Positions 11,520-24,109 of a stretch of 64,000 nucleotides of DNA are shown here, in pieces. Positions within the stretch are counted from its first letter, which is position 1. The number at the start of each line of letters is the position of its first letter. Origin of the DNA: Tuctoria greenei. Its lineage: Eukaryota; Streptophyta; Magnoliopsida; Poales; Poaceae. A program made the translations under genes and the position numbers. The stretch lies in contig JAYESD010000005.1 in NCBI GenBank assembly GCA_036927565.1, positions 93,536,301 to 93,600,300 on the forward strand. The letters run 5' to 3'. Under the pieces are notes generated by a model. That model was not told where the DNA came from. It saw only the letters and a list, made by a program, of their open reading frames with translations, and did not search any database.

Positions 11520-12343
11520 ATGGCTGACAAGAAAATTGTGCCTCATGCCTCCTCTAGCTCAACCTTCAACCTGAGCGGAAACGTCGTGCTGTCCAATGAC
11601 AAGTCCACCCTCGCATTGGTCCATCATGGGATTAGATGTTGTACCTCTCGCCACCGATGAAGACTCCGCGTGGGCGTAGCACCAAACCTCGTGGTGCTGC
11701 ACGATTGCTCTCCCCTCAGAGGATGCCCATGAAGTCGACAACACCTACACATCATCCGACTATGGCTAACCTTAAGCCAGCCAGGACCCTTCTTTTTCTT
11801 AAAAAAGACGAGTCTCTCCCAAAGTTGCAGTCTGGCGAGGAGTTTATGTACACTCTGAAGACCAAGGACGGTGACATAGTGAGCCACCACTACAAGTCAC
11901 CTACGCGTACCTCACCTGAGCTTGTGGGAGATCGCCTCATTATCCATGGGGTGCGCAAACCTGAAGGAGGCTATGCAAAAGGCTTTTTTCAAGCAAATGG
12001 ATAATTTGGTGATGGAGGCGTCGACGAGATCGTCACCCTCCAAAATTAGGCGTCGCCTCTCGTCCCTTGCCATCAGAGGGCCACCTAGCCTATTTGAGGA
12101 CAACAATGGGAAATCTCCTCGTGCCCCTAAAGTGGCACAACTTACGAAGGAGTTAGCATATCTCCATTTGGAGAACAAGAAGCTATCAGACTTAGTGGCT
12201 GAAGGGTGCATAGAGAGGGCAGAATTGAAGGATGAGCTATCTCCCTCAAGGAGGAGATTGATGGTGTTCGCCGTGGCATGAGCGCCAAGCTGCGGCGCAT
12301 ATGCAATGCCATCGGGAAGCCCGACATCTACAACGCACCATAG
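11520..12343 (+). pseudogene. A1 extra ORF after integrase (broken copy)
   Basis: It starts MADKKIVPHASSSSTFNLSG, nearly identical to the A2 start at 38506. The central block (DESLPKLQSGEEFMYTLKTKDGDIVSHHYKSP) and the C-terminal coiled coil (AQLTKELAYLHLENKKLSDLVAEG) are also shared. Frameshifts near 11625, 11940 and 12240 move the reading among three frames, and a TAG at 12341-12343 replaces the Glu codon of A2. I recognise no known domain. The position, after integrase and before the 3' LTR, is where Athila elements keep an env-like ORF (established for the lineage), but I see no signal peptide or membrane segment. Confidence 0.7.
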
Positions 12344-13783
12344 TTTAGATGTCCCAACCGCATAGGATGCTTACTAGTTTAAGTTTAGTTTTATTCCAAA
12401 TTTTTATTCCTCAAGTTTAGATTGAATAATGTAATCATCCCCAATATTTTGAATTAAATAAAGTGAACTTACCGGTTCATCTAACCCGGTAAAGTTCCCC
12501 CTTTTTAGTTTATTTTTGTTGAATAAAAAGTTCAGGGAACAAGTGTGGGGAGTCATCCAAAATCGCGAAATCCTGACGTGCAAAAATAGTGTTGTATCTC
12601 GAAACACATTGCAACTGAACATACAACTTGACACGTCGAAACAGAGCAACAGAGAGGCCAGAAGGGGGTCGGCCGAACCCCCTGGTCGACCGACCTGTTG
12701 TGGGCTCTACACGGCTCCGTTTCGCTCCATAAGTTTGGTTTGGATCTCTTATATCCGATTATATATGCTACCCTGCTGTTTAAGTTAATTTCCTATTTAA
12801 AACTGAATATTTAAAACAAATCAACTAAACATTCGAGATTAAAACTTGGTAGTCAAATTTTGCTTGAGCTGAAAATTTGAATACTTTATATTTCAATTTT
12901 CTGCCTTGTTTGTGATTCCCACAATTAAAGTAGGAGAAACACGTCATCTAAGTATTTAATTAGTGTGATATAATAAATGAGTTATTCGAGGAGATATCTC
13001 TTTGCTTGAAATTGATTTTGACGTTTGCAAAAATTTAGAGTCTTGAACTTTGCCTGATTCTCTCATTGGAAATTTAAAATACCCACCAAGACCATATGAT
13101 ACACTTATTAAAAATCACATGCATATGCCACTTTGATCTTCATTAAACTTTGTCAAACTTGTGACCCAATTGAGTGACATGCATAAACTTTGAGTTAGAA
13201 ATTCTTGTGCACCTTATTCATGCATAATATCTCACATTGGGAATTTACATACACCATTCACCCATCCAATAAAGAAACTCCATGCATTATGGTTATCAAA
13301 ATCTCTCTAAAAAAATAAAAAGGAGTAGAAGACATGGCTACAAAAAAAAGCATCTACTCTTCAAAAGAGGAAGTATGCTAAGAAAAGAGAAAAAGTAGCC
13401 ACATTTCATCCTTAAAGAGAGAAAACCATAGATTCCACAACTATCCATTCCATTCATATGCACAAGGATTTTCTTTGTCAAATTGTTTGTTGCATAAGTC
13501 TCTCATAGGATCAAGTTTTTGACTTAGTAATATATGAATTGCAATGTATGCCACATTTATCCCTACCAAGCTCCAGATATAGCCATATTTAGTATAGGGA
13601 GAAAATTGACAAAACATGCCAAGGTGAGGACCAAAACACTTTGAGAGATTCCAAATGAGAGATAAGGGCAATTATTTCTTCCACTTTCCGAATACAGAAA
13701 ATCATCAGATCATTTCGATAGGGGAAGATCCGAGGGAACTACATTCCAACCATTCCACTCTTCAAACACCCAATATTGATGTG
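12344..13783 (+). other. A1 3' non-coding tail, first part
   Basis: AT-rich and without supportable ORFs. It matches A2 at about 39345-40013 and 47441-48220. It holds a second palindromic motif (12664-12697) and an inverted repeat ACATGGCTAC (13332-13341) against GTAGCCACAT (13395-13404). It ends at the S1 insertion site with the target duplication ATGTG (13779-13783). Confidence 0.75.
12664..12697. promoter_or_regulatory. Athila palindromic motif, copy 2 (3' tail)
   Basis: GGGGGTCGGCCGAACCCCCT followed by GGTCGACCGACCTG. Each half contains a near-perfect palindrome (TCGGCCGA; GGTCGACC). It corresponds to the A2 copy at 39656-39686. Confidence 0.6.
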
Positions 13784-15604
13784 TGTGAGACCTACTTGTG
13801 TTGAATACATTGGCTTGGACAATAAAAGTTTTAAATGCTGCCATAACATCTTTTTAGCAAGGTCCAACTCTAGCTCCGAGCTTCGGCAAGGTCCGACAAT
13901 AGGTCCGACTTTCTTTTTCTAGATCCGACATGTGTTTGGGTAGCTCCGGTGAGCTTTGTCTTTAGCTCTGGCATGTCTTTGATAGCTCCGGCATGTCTTT
14001 GTTAAACTTCGATATGTTTTGCTAGGTCCGACTTATGTTGGTTAGCTCCGACATGTTTTTCTAGCTCCGATTTTTGGGATGACTAGTTCCGACTAGCTTT
14101 AGTAAGCTCCAGCGCTAGGTTGTACTAGCTTTGGTAAGCTCCGGCGCTAGGTTGTACTAGCTTTGGTAAGCTCCGGCTCAAGCTCCGGTTAGCTTTGGCT
14201 AGGTTCGGAACTTGATCGCAATGTACCTGCTTTTATCTTGCAATGTTTTGAACTTGCTTTATATTCTTAGAAAGATCGCTTAGTATTCATTTGCTAAGTT
14301 TTTGGTGCGTTTTGGTTGATATGGCTGATATCGTTTTGATATGCTTTGCAACATGCTTATGTGAGGTGCTCACGTAAGGTGTTGTGTTCGGAACTGACTT
14401 GAGTCAAGTCGCGGACTTGGGCTCGTATGGATTGGTTGTTTCTTCATGTGCAGGTGTTTCTTGAGTTCAAGACATGATTGGTGATGGGATCCACTGAACT
14501 AGTCTTAGGAAAAAGATGAGGTTCAACAACCAAGTTCGGGAGGAATTGTGGTTGAGTTGATCGGGAGGTTGCACAACATGTTTTAATCAAGAACAATGCA
14601 TATGAAGGTATCGTGGACGTCATTGGAAGATGTTTGCACGTGTGCAAGGAGTGCATAGACGTGGATACATGGTTCCGAGGCGTGATGAAGAGATGTGGAC
14701 GTAAAGAATTGGTCGGAAATGTCCAACCGACTAGGTTATGGACTCAGGCTGCGGCTGAGTCAGGTTTGACTCAAATATGGAAAGATTTGATTTGGTTATG
14801 ATAGGATTTCATGTGGGTCACGAATTTGAGTTGTTTTAGGAATGTGGGATACGTTCCTAAGGTGTTTGTAAGTCTTAAGATTGCTTCTATCTGCGTATAG
14901 AAGAGTCATAAGCAGTTATGGAAAGTTTCAATTCATGATTTGAGTAGGATTAGAGTCCTAGTTGAGATTGGGTTGGCCTAAGGGCTGGTTATATAAGCAA
15001 GGGAGGCCAGAGCTCGTGGTGCACGACTTTGGGGCTGTTCCTCTTGTGTTCTATTGAATAAAATTCGTAGTTTGAAGGAACTTTTGTGCCTTGTTCGTCC
15101 GACTTGTTCCAGACAAGTTTTACTCGTCGAGTTTCTGGATAGCACTACCTTTCGTCAGTAGTTTTATCATAACTAGAGTTTTACAGATCCAATTGATGTG
15201 ATTCTTTTTGGGTTTTCTTCACAACTTGTATATCTATCATCTATCAAAATTTCACGGTCATTGGATTTGTTGTTTCTGATCTACACGAGTTTCTTTGCAG
15301 CGTGTCAGAACTGTTTTTCTTGGGTAGGACAGATTGACCTTTGTTCAATCTTTCAATCATAACTTGAGTTTCTCTCGACGGATTTGAGCGATTCTTCTTG
15401 TGTTTTCTTTGTGACTTGATTATCTCTGATATATATCACTTTTGTCCCGGTGAAACATGTTTAGATTAGTCTCGCACACGATTTCTTTAACAAATCGTTT
15501 TTCTGCCGAAGGGGTTGGGATTTAATTGTTTCCGCTGCGTAAGATTTTTAAATCTACCATTCACCCCCCCTCTAGTAGCTTTTCACGTGCTCTCCGATCA
15601 TAAA
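13784..15604 (+). repeat. S1 5' LTR
   Basis: 1821 bp. It begins TGTGAGACC. It ends ATCATAAA where the intact end would be ATCCTACA, so the terminal CA is mutated. A TATA-like TATATAAG lies at about 14990-14997 and an AATAAA at 15057-15062. Around 13850-14215 there are many short units TAGCTCCG(A/G)C, GGTCCGAC and GGTAAGCTCC, including two full 32-bp tandem units (14098-14161). It differs from the 3' LTR by many substitutions, so the insertion is not recent. Confidence 0.93.
14098..14180 (+). repeat. 32-bp tandem units in S1 5' LTR
   Basis: Units start TTTRGTAAGCTCCRGCGCTA at 14098 and 14130, with a partial third from 14162. The 3' LTR has three full units, which accounts for most of the 30-bp length difference between the LTRs. 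Confidence 0.85.
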
Positions 15605-15606
15605 AT

Positions 15607-15619
15607 TGGTATCAGAGCC
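15607..15619 (+). promoter_or_regulatory. S1 primer-binding site
   Basis: TGGTATCAGAGCC, two bases after the 5' LTR. It is complementary to the 3' end of initiator methionine tRNA, the usual primer of plant copia elements. Confidence 0.9.
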
Positions 15620-15667
15620 ATAGTGCTCTAATCATTGTGATTTGCACGTGTTTTTGACTAATCATCA

Positions 15668-17890
15668 TCGAGAAATACTCCGCCAAACCTTGTGTGTTTG
15701 CTGGTATTGATTTTCAAGTTTGGAAGGCATGCATGGAGGCTTTCATCCAGACGCAAGGCTTTGCAATATGGGAGAAGGTGTACAAGCCTTACAAAGTGTC
15801 GTCAAATGATCAAGTTACAACTACAAATCTGAGAGATGTCGACAACAACAACAAAGCCTGAAACTTGATCATCCAAGGACTCACTCAGAGCGACTTCAAC
15901 CGCGTTGCACATCTCCGATCGACATATGATGTATGGAGAGCACTTTGTGACTATCACGAAGGATCCAACACGATCAAGGAGGTAAGGAAAGACATGTTCA
16001 AGAAAGAATACATGCGCTTCGAGATGCAACCCGGTGAGTCCATAGATGATCTCTTTGCTCGCTTTAACAAAATTCTCAGTAACTTGCATAGTGTCAACGT
16101 TAATTTTTCTGATGTTGGAAATGCTAGGCAACTTCTTAGTGCATTAGACATGTCAATCTGGGAGATGAAAGTTACATCTATCCACTTCATGAGTACACTT
16201 ACTTTATATGTGCTTTACTCTAAACTCAAAACTCATGAAATTGACATCTTATCACGTAAGAACCCAAATAAGTCTATTGCATTTGTCTCACAACGTGATA
16301 TGCCTAGCTCTGACCAATCATCATCTTGCAATACTCTTGCTTTGTTGTCCTCACTAACCCTGGAGCAGATCGAGGAATTTCCAGAAGAGGAGTTAGCACT
16401 AATCTCTACTAGGTTCTCAAAAGCATTGCAAAATGTGAGAACTAGAAGGAGAGGAAGCTCCAGACCTCAACGCTGTTTTCAATGTGGTAAGACTGGACAC
16501 TTTCGTACAGAATGCCCTAACCTTTCAGGTCCTACTACCCGTGAAGAAAAACAGAACAAGGTCAAGACCACCTCTAGAAACCCCAACAAGAAAAAGAAGG
16601 GTACCATAGGATGCAAGATGATTAACAGCTTCATCACTGCACTTCAAGAGCTCGGTTCAAGCGATGTAGACATTGAAAGTGATGAAGATGATGATGATCT
16701 GGCCAACTTATGCTTCATGGCGGGCAAAACAAGATTAAGATCAAGTCAGGAGGATGCAGAACACAACAATGACGACGATGAGGTATGTTCTACTTGTAAT
16801 GAAATGTGTGATGCAATTTCTCGTGCAACTATTATTGTTAAGAAAAAGGACAAAAAACTTAGGGATAATGCTGCTAAAATTGAATCACTAGAATTTGAAA
16901 TCAACCATTTGAAAACCTTGATTCCTAGTGATGATTCTTGTCCCTCGTGTGATTTAATTTATGAACAATTGTCCACATTAAGAACTGCACATTCCTCTAC
17001 TCTAGATAGACTTGAACTTGAAATTGAAAAGAACAAAAAGCTTGCTGCACTCGACATTGGAAACTTAAAAGATGCTTCTTGTTCTACAATTGATTTGCAT
17101 TGTTCTAGTTGTGATGATCTTGAAAAGAAACTAAAAGATGCTATGAATGAAATTTCAATATTGAATAATGCTTTACATTCTCATGAAGTTAAATATTGTT
17201 CCAATTGCAAATTAAAAGGAAAAACTTCATGTGAAAATTGCCTTGATCTGTCCAATAAACCTGATAACATGCATAGGACATTAGATCGGTTTTGTAATGA
17301 GAATAAGAACCTAAACTTGGTGTTGAATTCTTCCAAGTCTTGCAATGATAAAACTGGTTTAGGTTTTGATTCTCATGCTCATGCTAAGGCACATCCACCT
17401 AAAATTGTAAAGTCATTAGGAAGTGGTTTGATTCAAACGGTTCCTAAACAAAAAGAAGTGGTTTTCAAATCTCAGTAGTGTTGTCTCATTCGTTTTCAAT
17501 AAAAATATTGCTTGCTCATCTAGACATGAACACAAAGTTAAATTTCATTGTACCTACTGTGGTAGAGATGGTCATGTCATAGATTTTTGTTATAGACTAG
17601 CTAAACAACAGAAAAGGGAAAGATTGATTGCTAGATCTCATAACTTTCATGCAAAATTTGCTGCACATATTAAATCGAATGCCAGGAATATGCAACCTGC
17701 TGTTATGAGTCAAAAACACTCAAAGTTTACCTCTGGACCTTCTGTTTTTACCTCCGGAGCTACTGATTTTTGTGCTACACAAGTAACACCTTATAGGTCA
17801 GTAGTTAAGAATAAAAAACCTCAAACTTTGACTCATAAACCTGCTTTTTATCTCAGCTTCCGCGTGTTTTTCCTGCTGCACGTCGTGTGA
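15668..17890 (+). pseudogene. S1 gag (broken)
   Basis: The start codon is mutated to ATC at 15668-15670; S2 has ATG there. A stop at about 15859 precedes the long open stretch 15865-17478. The coat-like region (VWRALCDYHEGSNTIKEVRKDMFKKEYMRFEM...) is followed by a CCHC knuckle CFQCGKTGHFRTEC at about 16471, a long coiled-coil-rich part with CxxC pairs, and a second knuckle CTYCGRDGHVIDFC at about 17551 that lies beyond a frame break near 17478. Compared with the intact 638-residue S2 gag the domains are complete but the frame is not. The family role is particle assembly and RNA binding. Confidence 0.9.
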
Positions 17891-17959
17891 GTTACTGGAT
17901 ACCTAAATGCCTTTTGACTAACCCCAGTATTGAGTCATCGACGTATTGTGCTTCTATGT

Positions 17960-20900
17960 AGGTTATATGCTTGAGGAAGGAGAATAGTTGGATTGTGGAT
18001 TCAGGTTGCTCACGCCACATGACTGGTAACAAAGAATGGTTCTCCTCCCTCTCCTTTGTGTCACGAGTAGAGAATGTTACTTTTGCCGATAATTCTTCAA
18101 CTCCTATAATTGCTAAGGGTTCGGTTAGAGTAAATGATCACTACACTTTGAAGGATGTGGCACTTGTCAAAAATTTGAAATACAACTTGCTTTCTGTTTT
18201 ACAATTGCTAGATGAAAATCTGGAAATTATTTTCAATAAAAACTGCTGCAAAGTTGTAGGTTCAAATAGTGAGCTTATTTTTAACATGTCACGGTTTGGA
18301 AGAGTTTTTAAAGCTGATTTTGATATGTCTTCCTCTAAGCATAGGTGTCTAGTTGCTAATGATTCAAAGGACTTATATTTTTGGCATCATAGACTTGGTC
18401 ACGTAGGCTTTGATCACCTAACGCGTGTTAGTGCTCTTGATCGCATACGTGGGCTGCCTAAGCTTAAAGGGGACAAAGAAATTGTGTGCTCTTCTTGTAG
18501 ACATGCTAAGATGGTTGCAGGTTCACATACTCCTCTCACAATGATCATGAAAACTGAACCGGGTCAACTTTTGCACCTTGACACCGTAGGACCTTCACGT
18601 GTTCAATCCTTCGGAGGTAAATGGTATGTTCTTGTTATTGTTTATGATTATTCTAGATACTCTTAGGTTTACTTTATGGCGTCTAAGAATGAAGCTTTTA
18701 GTCACTTTAGAACTTTATTTCTTAGATTATCAATTGATCACCCAAGATCGTTAAAATCAATTAGGAGTGATAACGGAACTGAATTTGAAAATCAACCTTT
18801 TGATCACTTTTGTGCTGAAAATAGAATAGATCATCAATTTTCTTCACCATATGTACCTCAACAAAACGGTGTTGTAGAAAGAAAGAACAGAACCTTAGTT
18901 GAGATGGCTAGGACTATGCTTGATGAATATCAAACTCCTAGGAAATTTGGGGCTGATGCGATTGCAACCGCTTGTTATGTCTCAATCGTGTTTTCTTGCG
19001 CGCTAAGCTAGGTAAAACACCACATGAGCTTCGGTTTGGACATAGTCCTAGTGTTACACACTTTTGGGTCTTTGGTTGCAAATGCTTTGTTAAGAAACAT
19101 GGTAATCTTGACAAATTTGAACCTAGATCCATTGATGGCATGTTTCTTGGTTATCCATCTCATACTAGAGGCTACCGTGTGCTTTTACTTGATACTAACA
19201 AAATTGTGGAGACTTGTGAAGTGTCTTTTGATGAATCTAGCCCAGATACTAGCTCAAAAATTGCAGGCCCAGATCCATATCCGCAAGGGGAGAGCATTTT
19301 TGTTGAAGATGAGGAAGAGGTGGAGTTGCTGCCTGAAAATTCAGCAGCTACTGACATTGTTCGAGCTCCTGATTTTGATTCACAGCCAGCAACGACGACC
19401 TCCATTGCTGGTCCAGATCCTCCTCAAGTCACAAGATCATCGATTTGTGATGAACATGAAGAAGAAGAAGCTTGTGAAGTGTCCACTCCCCTTCGGATTC
19501 TCAAAATTCATCCTCCACAACAGATTATTGGAAGCTTGCACGAACGAGTTACACGGTCCAGGTTTTGCGATCCAAACTCTCATGCTCATTCTGCTTTTGT
19601 TGCTTCTTTTGAACCCAATGATATATCACACGCATTCACTAATGAATCTTGGATTATTACCATGCAAGAAGAGTTAGCAAATTTTGAAAGAAATAATGTT
19701 TGGAAACTTGTACCTCCACCTCAAGGTCACACTTTAATTGAAACTAAATGGGTGTTTAAAAATAAACAAAGTGAGGATGGGGTTGTGGTTAGGAATAAGG
19801 CTAGGTTGGTTGCTCAAGGTTTCACTCAACTTGAAGGTCTAGATTTTGAAGAAACTTTTGCTCCTGTTGCTAGATTAGAAGCCATAAGAATTTTGTTAGA
19901 TTTTGTTGCATCTAAAGGTTTTAAGCTATATCAAATGGATGTTAAAAGTGCTTTTCTAAATGGCTACATAGATGAGGAGGTTTATGTCAAACAACCACCG
20001 GGTTTTGAAAATTCAGATTTTCCTAATAATGTTTACAAACTGTCCAAAGCCTTGTACGGTCTCAAACAAGCCCCTAGAGCATGGTATGATAGGTTGAAAA
20101 CATTCTTACTTGAAAATGGGTTTACCATGGGCAAGGTTGATAAAACTCTTTTTGTGCTTAAGCATGGCAATGACTCATTATTCGTTCAAGTGTATGTGGA
20201 TGATATTATCTTTGGTTGTGCTTCTCATGATCTTGTGTCAAAGTTTTCAGCTATGATGGGAGAACTCACGTACTTTTTGGGACTTCAAATCAAGCAAACC
20301 AAGGAGGGTACCTTTGTGCATCAAACGAAGTATACAAGAGACCTCCTAAGGCGCTTCAACATGGACAAAAGCAAGCCTCTTCGGACACCAATGGGAACAG
20401 CAACAACACTTTAACTTGATGAAGATGGAGAACCCGTGGATCAAAAAGAATATAGAAGCATGATCAGATCACTTTTGTACCTCACGGCATCAAGACTGGA
20501 CATACAATTCAGCGTATGTCTTTGTGCACGGTTTCAAGCCTCCCCACGTACTTCACATCGTCAAGCCGTCAAAAGGATTCTCAAGTACTTACATGGAACT
20601 CAAGAATTTGCATTTTTCTTCCTTCATCCTCAACCGTTACTTTGAAAGCTTTTCCGATGCTGATTTTGGAGGTTGTAGGATTGATAGGAAAAGTACTTCC
20701 GGTGCTTGTCATTTTCTTGGTAATTCACTTGTTGCTTGGTCCTCTAGAAAACAAAATTCAGTTGCACAATCCACAGCCGAATCTAAATATGTAGCTGCTG
20801 CTAGTGCTTGCTCACAAATTCTTTGGATTGTTCAAACACTTAAGGACTATGGGGTTGATCTAGATAGTGTTCCACTGTTTTGTGATAACACTAGTGCCAT

Positions 20901-21117
20901 TTGCATTGCTAAAAACCCTGTGCAACATTATAGAACTAAGCACATTGATATTAGGTATCACTTTCTCCGTGATAATGTTGAAAAAAGAAACATTGTGCTT
21001 CACCATGTAAATACCGAACAACAATTGGCTGACATTTTTACAAAACCTTTAGATTTCACTCGTTTTTGTTTCATTCGTAGTGAAATAGGGGTTATGCATC
21101 CTCATGGCTTACATTGA
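17960..21117 (+). pseudogene. S1 pol: protease, integrase, reverse transcriptase, RNase H (broken)
   Basis: Protease shows WIVDSGCSRHMTGN (about 17988). The pre-integrase zinc region holds FWHHRLGHVGFDH and CSSCRHAK. Integrase has LDTVGPS, IRSDNGTEF and VVERKN as its D, D and E blocks. RT has FKLYQMDVKSAFLNGY and YVDDIIFG (about 20195). RNase H has SDADFGG, QSTAESKYVA and FCDNTSAICIAKNP, ending at 21117. Breaks are a TAG at 18664 (TGG in S2), a 2-bp deletion near 18985, a deletion between ATGATG repeats at about 20250 that removes residues kept in S2, a TAA at 20412, and a frame change near 20520. Confidence 0.93.
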
Positions 21118-22098
21118 GGGGGAGTTTTTCAAACTTGAGAAGTCTATGCGTGAATCTGAAATTAAATAATATGAGCATAGTATTTCATACATATATGACT
21201 TTGTGATTCATTTTACATGCTAAAAGTTCTTACTACATTACTCATGTTATACATTTTGTAGTTTTTGCCATGTATAGTAATTGGAATAATTACTTACACT
21301 AAATCTGGTCATGGTTGAACTTTCTTGCTGTTTTGAACTTGTTGCATGCTCACAAGTGTTTTTAATCATAAAGAATTAATCAAGTAATCAACTCACATGT
21401 TGAGTTTTTGTGAATAAATATAAGTTGAGAAAAGGTCAAGAGAATATGCATGCATCACACTTCTTCTTTTGAGATGGCTCATCGTTGCACTTTGATATGA
21501 ACTTGGAAGAAGTTGTGTACGACTAAAACCATGTCCTTAAGCTTCTGATTGTCAAATGACATAGGCTTGGCTTGGTTGGTTAGAATAAGACAGATGCGCA
21601 TATAATCTCTTGCAAATATCATATGATCTAAATTTGTGCTTTGAAAAATAATAAAATGCAGCAACAAGTGTCATGCTTTTAGGTATCGAAATAGTTACAT
21701 TTGTGAGATCATGACTTGCTAAATTGGAAATTACATTTGATCTCTAGCATGGCTTACACTACTTTATGTATTTCATTGATGTGATAGTGTAAGTTACTTG
21801 ATAGTATGACTTGGATGAGCTTTGTCTTATATGTATATGTTATAATATGCTCATAACAATTAAAATTTGTCTTATAAACCTTGCTGAATACATTGCCAAA
21901 TGGGGAGAGATAATATGTGAGTTTTTAAAAACAAATATGCAAGAGGGAGACATTGATTACACATTGGGGGAGAATTTCTTTTTCTCATTTTATTTCTGTT
22001 TTACAAAGGGGGGGAAATTGTTTTCAAAACTTTTAATGTGAATAAGCCAATGTTCGAATCTTAAGTGGTGTTGCCAATGCATTCATCAAGGGGGAGAT
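21118..22098 (+). other. S1 3' non-coding region and polypurine tract
   Basis: An AT-rich stretch between RNase H and the 3' LTR. SIRE-lineage elements often keep an env-like ORF here, but I see only short unrelated frames. The polypurine tract AAGGGGGAGAT lies at 22088-22098, directly before the LTR. Confidence 0.85.
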
Positions 22099-23949
22099 TG
22101 TGAGACCTATTTGTGCTGAATACATTAGCTTTGATAATAAAAGTTTTGAATGTTGCCATAACATCTTTTTAGCAAGGTCCGACTCTAGCTCCGAGCTTCG
22201 GCAAGGTCCGACAATAGGTCCAACTTTCTTTGTCTAGATCCGACATGTGTTTGGTAGCTCTGATGAGCTTTGTCTTTAGCTCCGGCATGTCTTTGATAGC
22301 TCTGGCATGTCTTTGTTAAACTCCGATATGTTTTGCTAGGTACGACTTATGTTGGTTAGCTCCGACATATTTTTCTAGCTCTGACTTTTGGGATGACTAG
22401 TTCCGACTAGCTTTGGTAAGCTCTGGCACTAGGTTGTACTAGCTTTGGTAAGCTCCAGCGCTAGGTTGTACTAGCTTTGGTAAGCTCCGCCGCTAGGTTG
22501 TACTAGCTTTGGTAAGTTCCAGCTCAAGCCCCGGTTAGCTTTGGCTAGGTTCGGAACTTGATTGCAATATTCCTGCTTTTATCTTGCAATGTTTTGAACT
22601 TGCTTTATATTCTTAGAAAGATCGCTTAGTATTCATTTGCTATGTTTTTGGTGCGTTTTGGTTGAGATGGCTGATATCGTTTTGATATGCTTTGCAACAT
22701 GCTTATGTGAGGTGCTCACGTAAGGTGTTGTGTTCAGAACTGACTTGAGTCAAGTCGCGGACTTGGGCTCGTACGGATTGGTTGTTTATTCATGTGCAGG
22801 TGTTGATTGATTTCAAGACATGGCTGGTGACGGGATCCATTGAACTAGTCTTAGGGAAAAGATGAGGTTCAACAACCAAGTTCGGGAGGAATTGTGGTTG
22901 AGTTGATCGGGAGGTTGCGCAATATGTTTGAATCAAGAACAATGCATATGAAGGTATCGTGGACATCATTGGAAGATGTTTGAACGTGTGCAAGGAGTGC
23001 ATAGACTTTGCTACATGGTTCTGAGGTGTGATGAAGAGATGTGGACGTAAAGAATTGGTCGGAAAGGTCCAACCGACTAGGTTATGGACTCAGGCTGCGG
23101 CTGAGTCAGGTTTGACTCAAATATAGAAAGGTTTGAGTTGGTTATGATAGGATTTCATGTGGGTCACGAATTTGAGTTGTTTTAGGAATGTGGGATACGT
23201 TTCTAAGGTATTTGGAAGTCTTAAGATTGCTTCTATCTGCGTATAGAAGAGTCCTAAGCAGTTATGGAAAGTTTTGATTCATGATTTGAGTAGGATTAGA
23301 GTCCTAGTTGAGATTGGGTTGGACTAAGGGCTGGTTATATAAGCAAGGGAGTCCAGAGATCATGGTGCACGACTTTGTTGCTGTTCCTCTTGTGTTCTAT
23401 TGAATAAAATTCGTAGTTTGAAGGAACTTTTATGCCTTGTTCGTCCGACTTGTTCCAGACAAGTTTTACTCCTCGAGTTTCTGGACAGCACTACCTTTCG
23501 TCGGTGGTTTTATCATAACTCGAGTTTTACAGATCCAATTGACGTTATTCTTTTTGGGTTGTCTTCACAACTTGATTATATATCATCTGTCAAAATTTCA
23601 CGATCATTGGATTTGTGGTTTCTGATCTACACGAGTTTATTTGCAGTGTGCCAGAACTGTTTTTCTCGGGTAGGACAGATTGACCTTTGTTCAATCTTTT
23701 GATCATAACTTGAGTTTCCCTCGACGGATTTGAATGATTCTTATTGTGTTTTCTTCGTGACTTGATTATCTCTGATATATATCACTTTTGTCTCGGTGAA
23801 ACACGTTTTGATTAATCTCGCACATGATTTCTTTAACAGATCGTTTTTCTGCTGAAGGGGTTGAGATTTAATTGTTTCCACTGCGTAAGATTTTTAAATC
23901 TACCATTCACCCCCCTATGGTATCTTTTCACGTGCTCTTCGATCCTACA
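22099..23949 (+). repeat. S1 3' LTR
   Basis: 1851 bp, TGTGAGACC to ATCCTACA, with intact TG...CA ends. It has the same landmarks as the 5' LTR: the TCCGAC/TCCGGC repeat zone (22170-22560), TATATAAG near 23336-23343, and AATAAA at about 23402. Three full 32-bp units lie at 22412-22507. Confidence 0.94.
22412..22525 (+). repeat. 32-bp tandem units in S1 3' LTR
   Basis: Units start at 22412, 22444 and 22476, with a partial one from 22508. There is one unit more than in the 5' LTR. Confidence 0.85.
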
Positions 23950-24109
23950 ACGTGGTAGCCACATTCCAAAAAGGGAATTCATGAATTGAGGTATGAGTTG
24001 AAATATCTAGTACTCTCATTTTCTAACTTATAGCAAATTTATGACAACACCTTAAGTCTTATTGTTGCCTTCACTCGAGGACAAGCAAAGGACTAAGTGT
24101 GGGAGAGTT
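23950..24109 (+). other. A1 3' tail, last part, with polypurine tract
   Basis: Resumes A1 after S1, starting with the target duplication ACGTG (23950-23954) and the palindromic context GTAGCCACAT. The tract AGTGTGGGAGAGTT (24096-24109) is the likely plus-strand primer site for A1. Confidence 0.8.

Larger units (their letters stand above)
13784..23949 (+). mobile_element. S1: SIRE/Maximus-like Ty1/copia retrotransposon inserted in A1
   Basis: A 10,166-bp element with long LTRs, a primer-binding site matching initiator Met tRNA, a polypurine tract, and gag, protease, integrase, RT and RNase H in copia order. The target duplication is ATGTG (13779-13783) and ACGTG (23950-23954), one mismatch. 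Removing the element restores the A2 sequence at about 48210-48235. The long gag with coiled coil and two zinc knuckles, plus the long LTRs, point to the SIRE lineage. It has several stops and frameshifts and a lost gag start codon. Confidence 0.95.

Noticed and set aside
21118..22098. Possible env-like ORF in the S1 3' region, as known for SIRE elements
   Set aside because: Only short frames are present, with no membrane span or similarity I can name.
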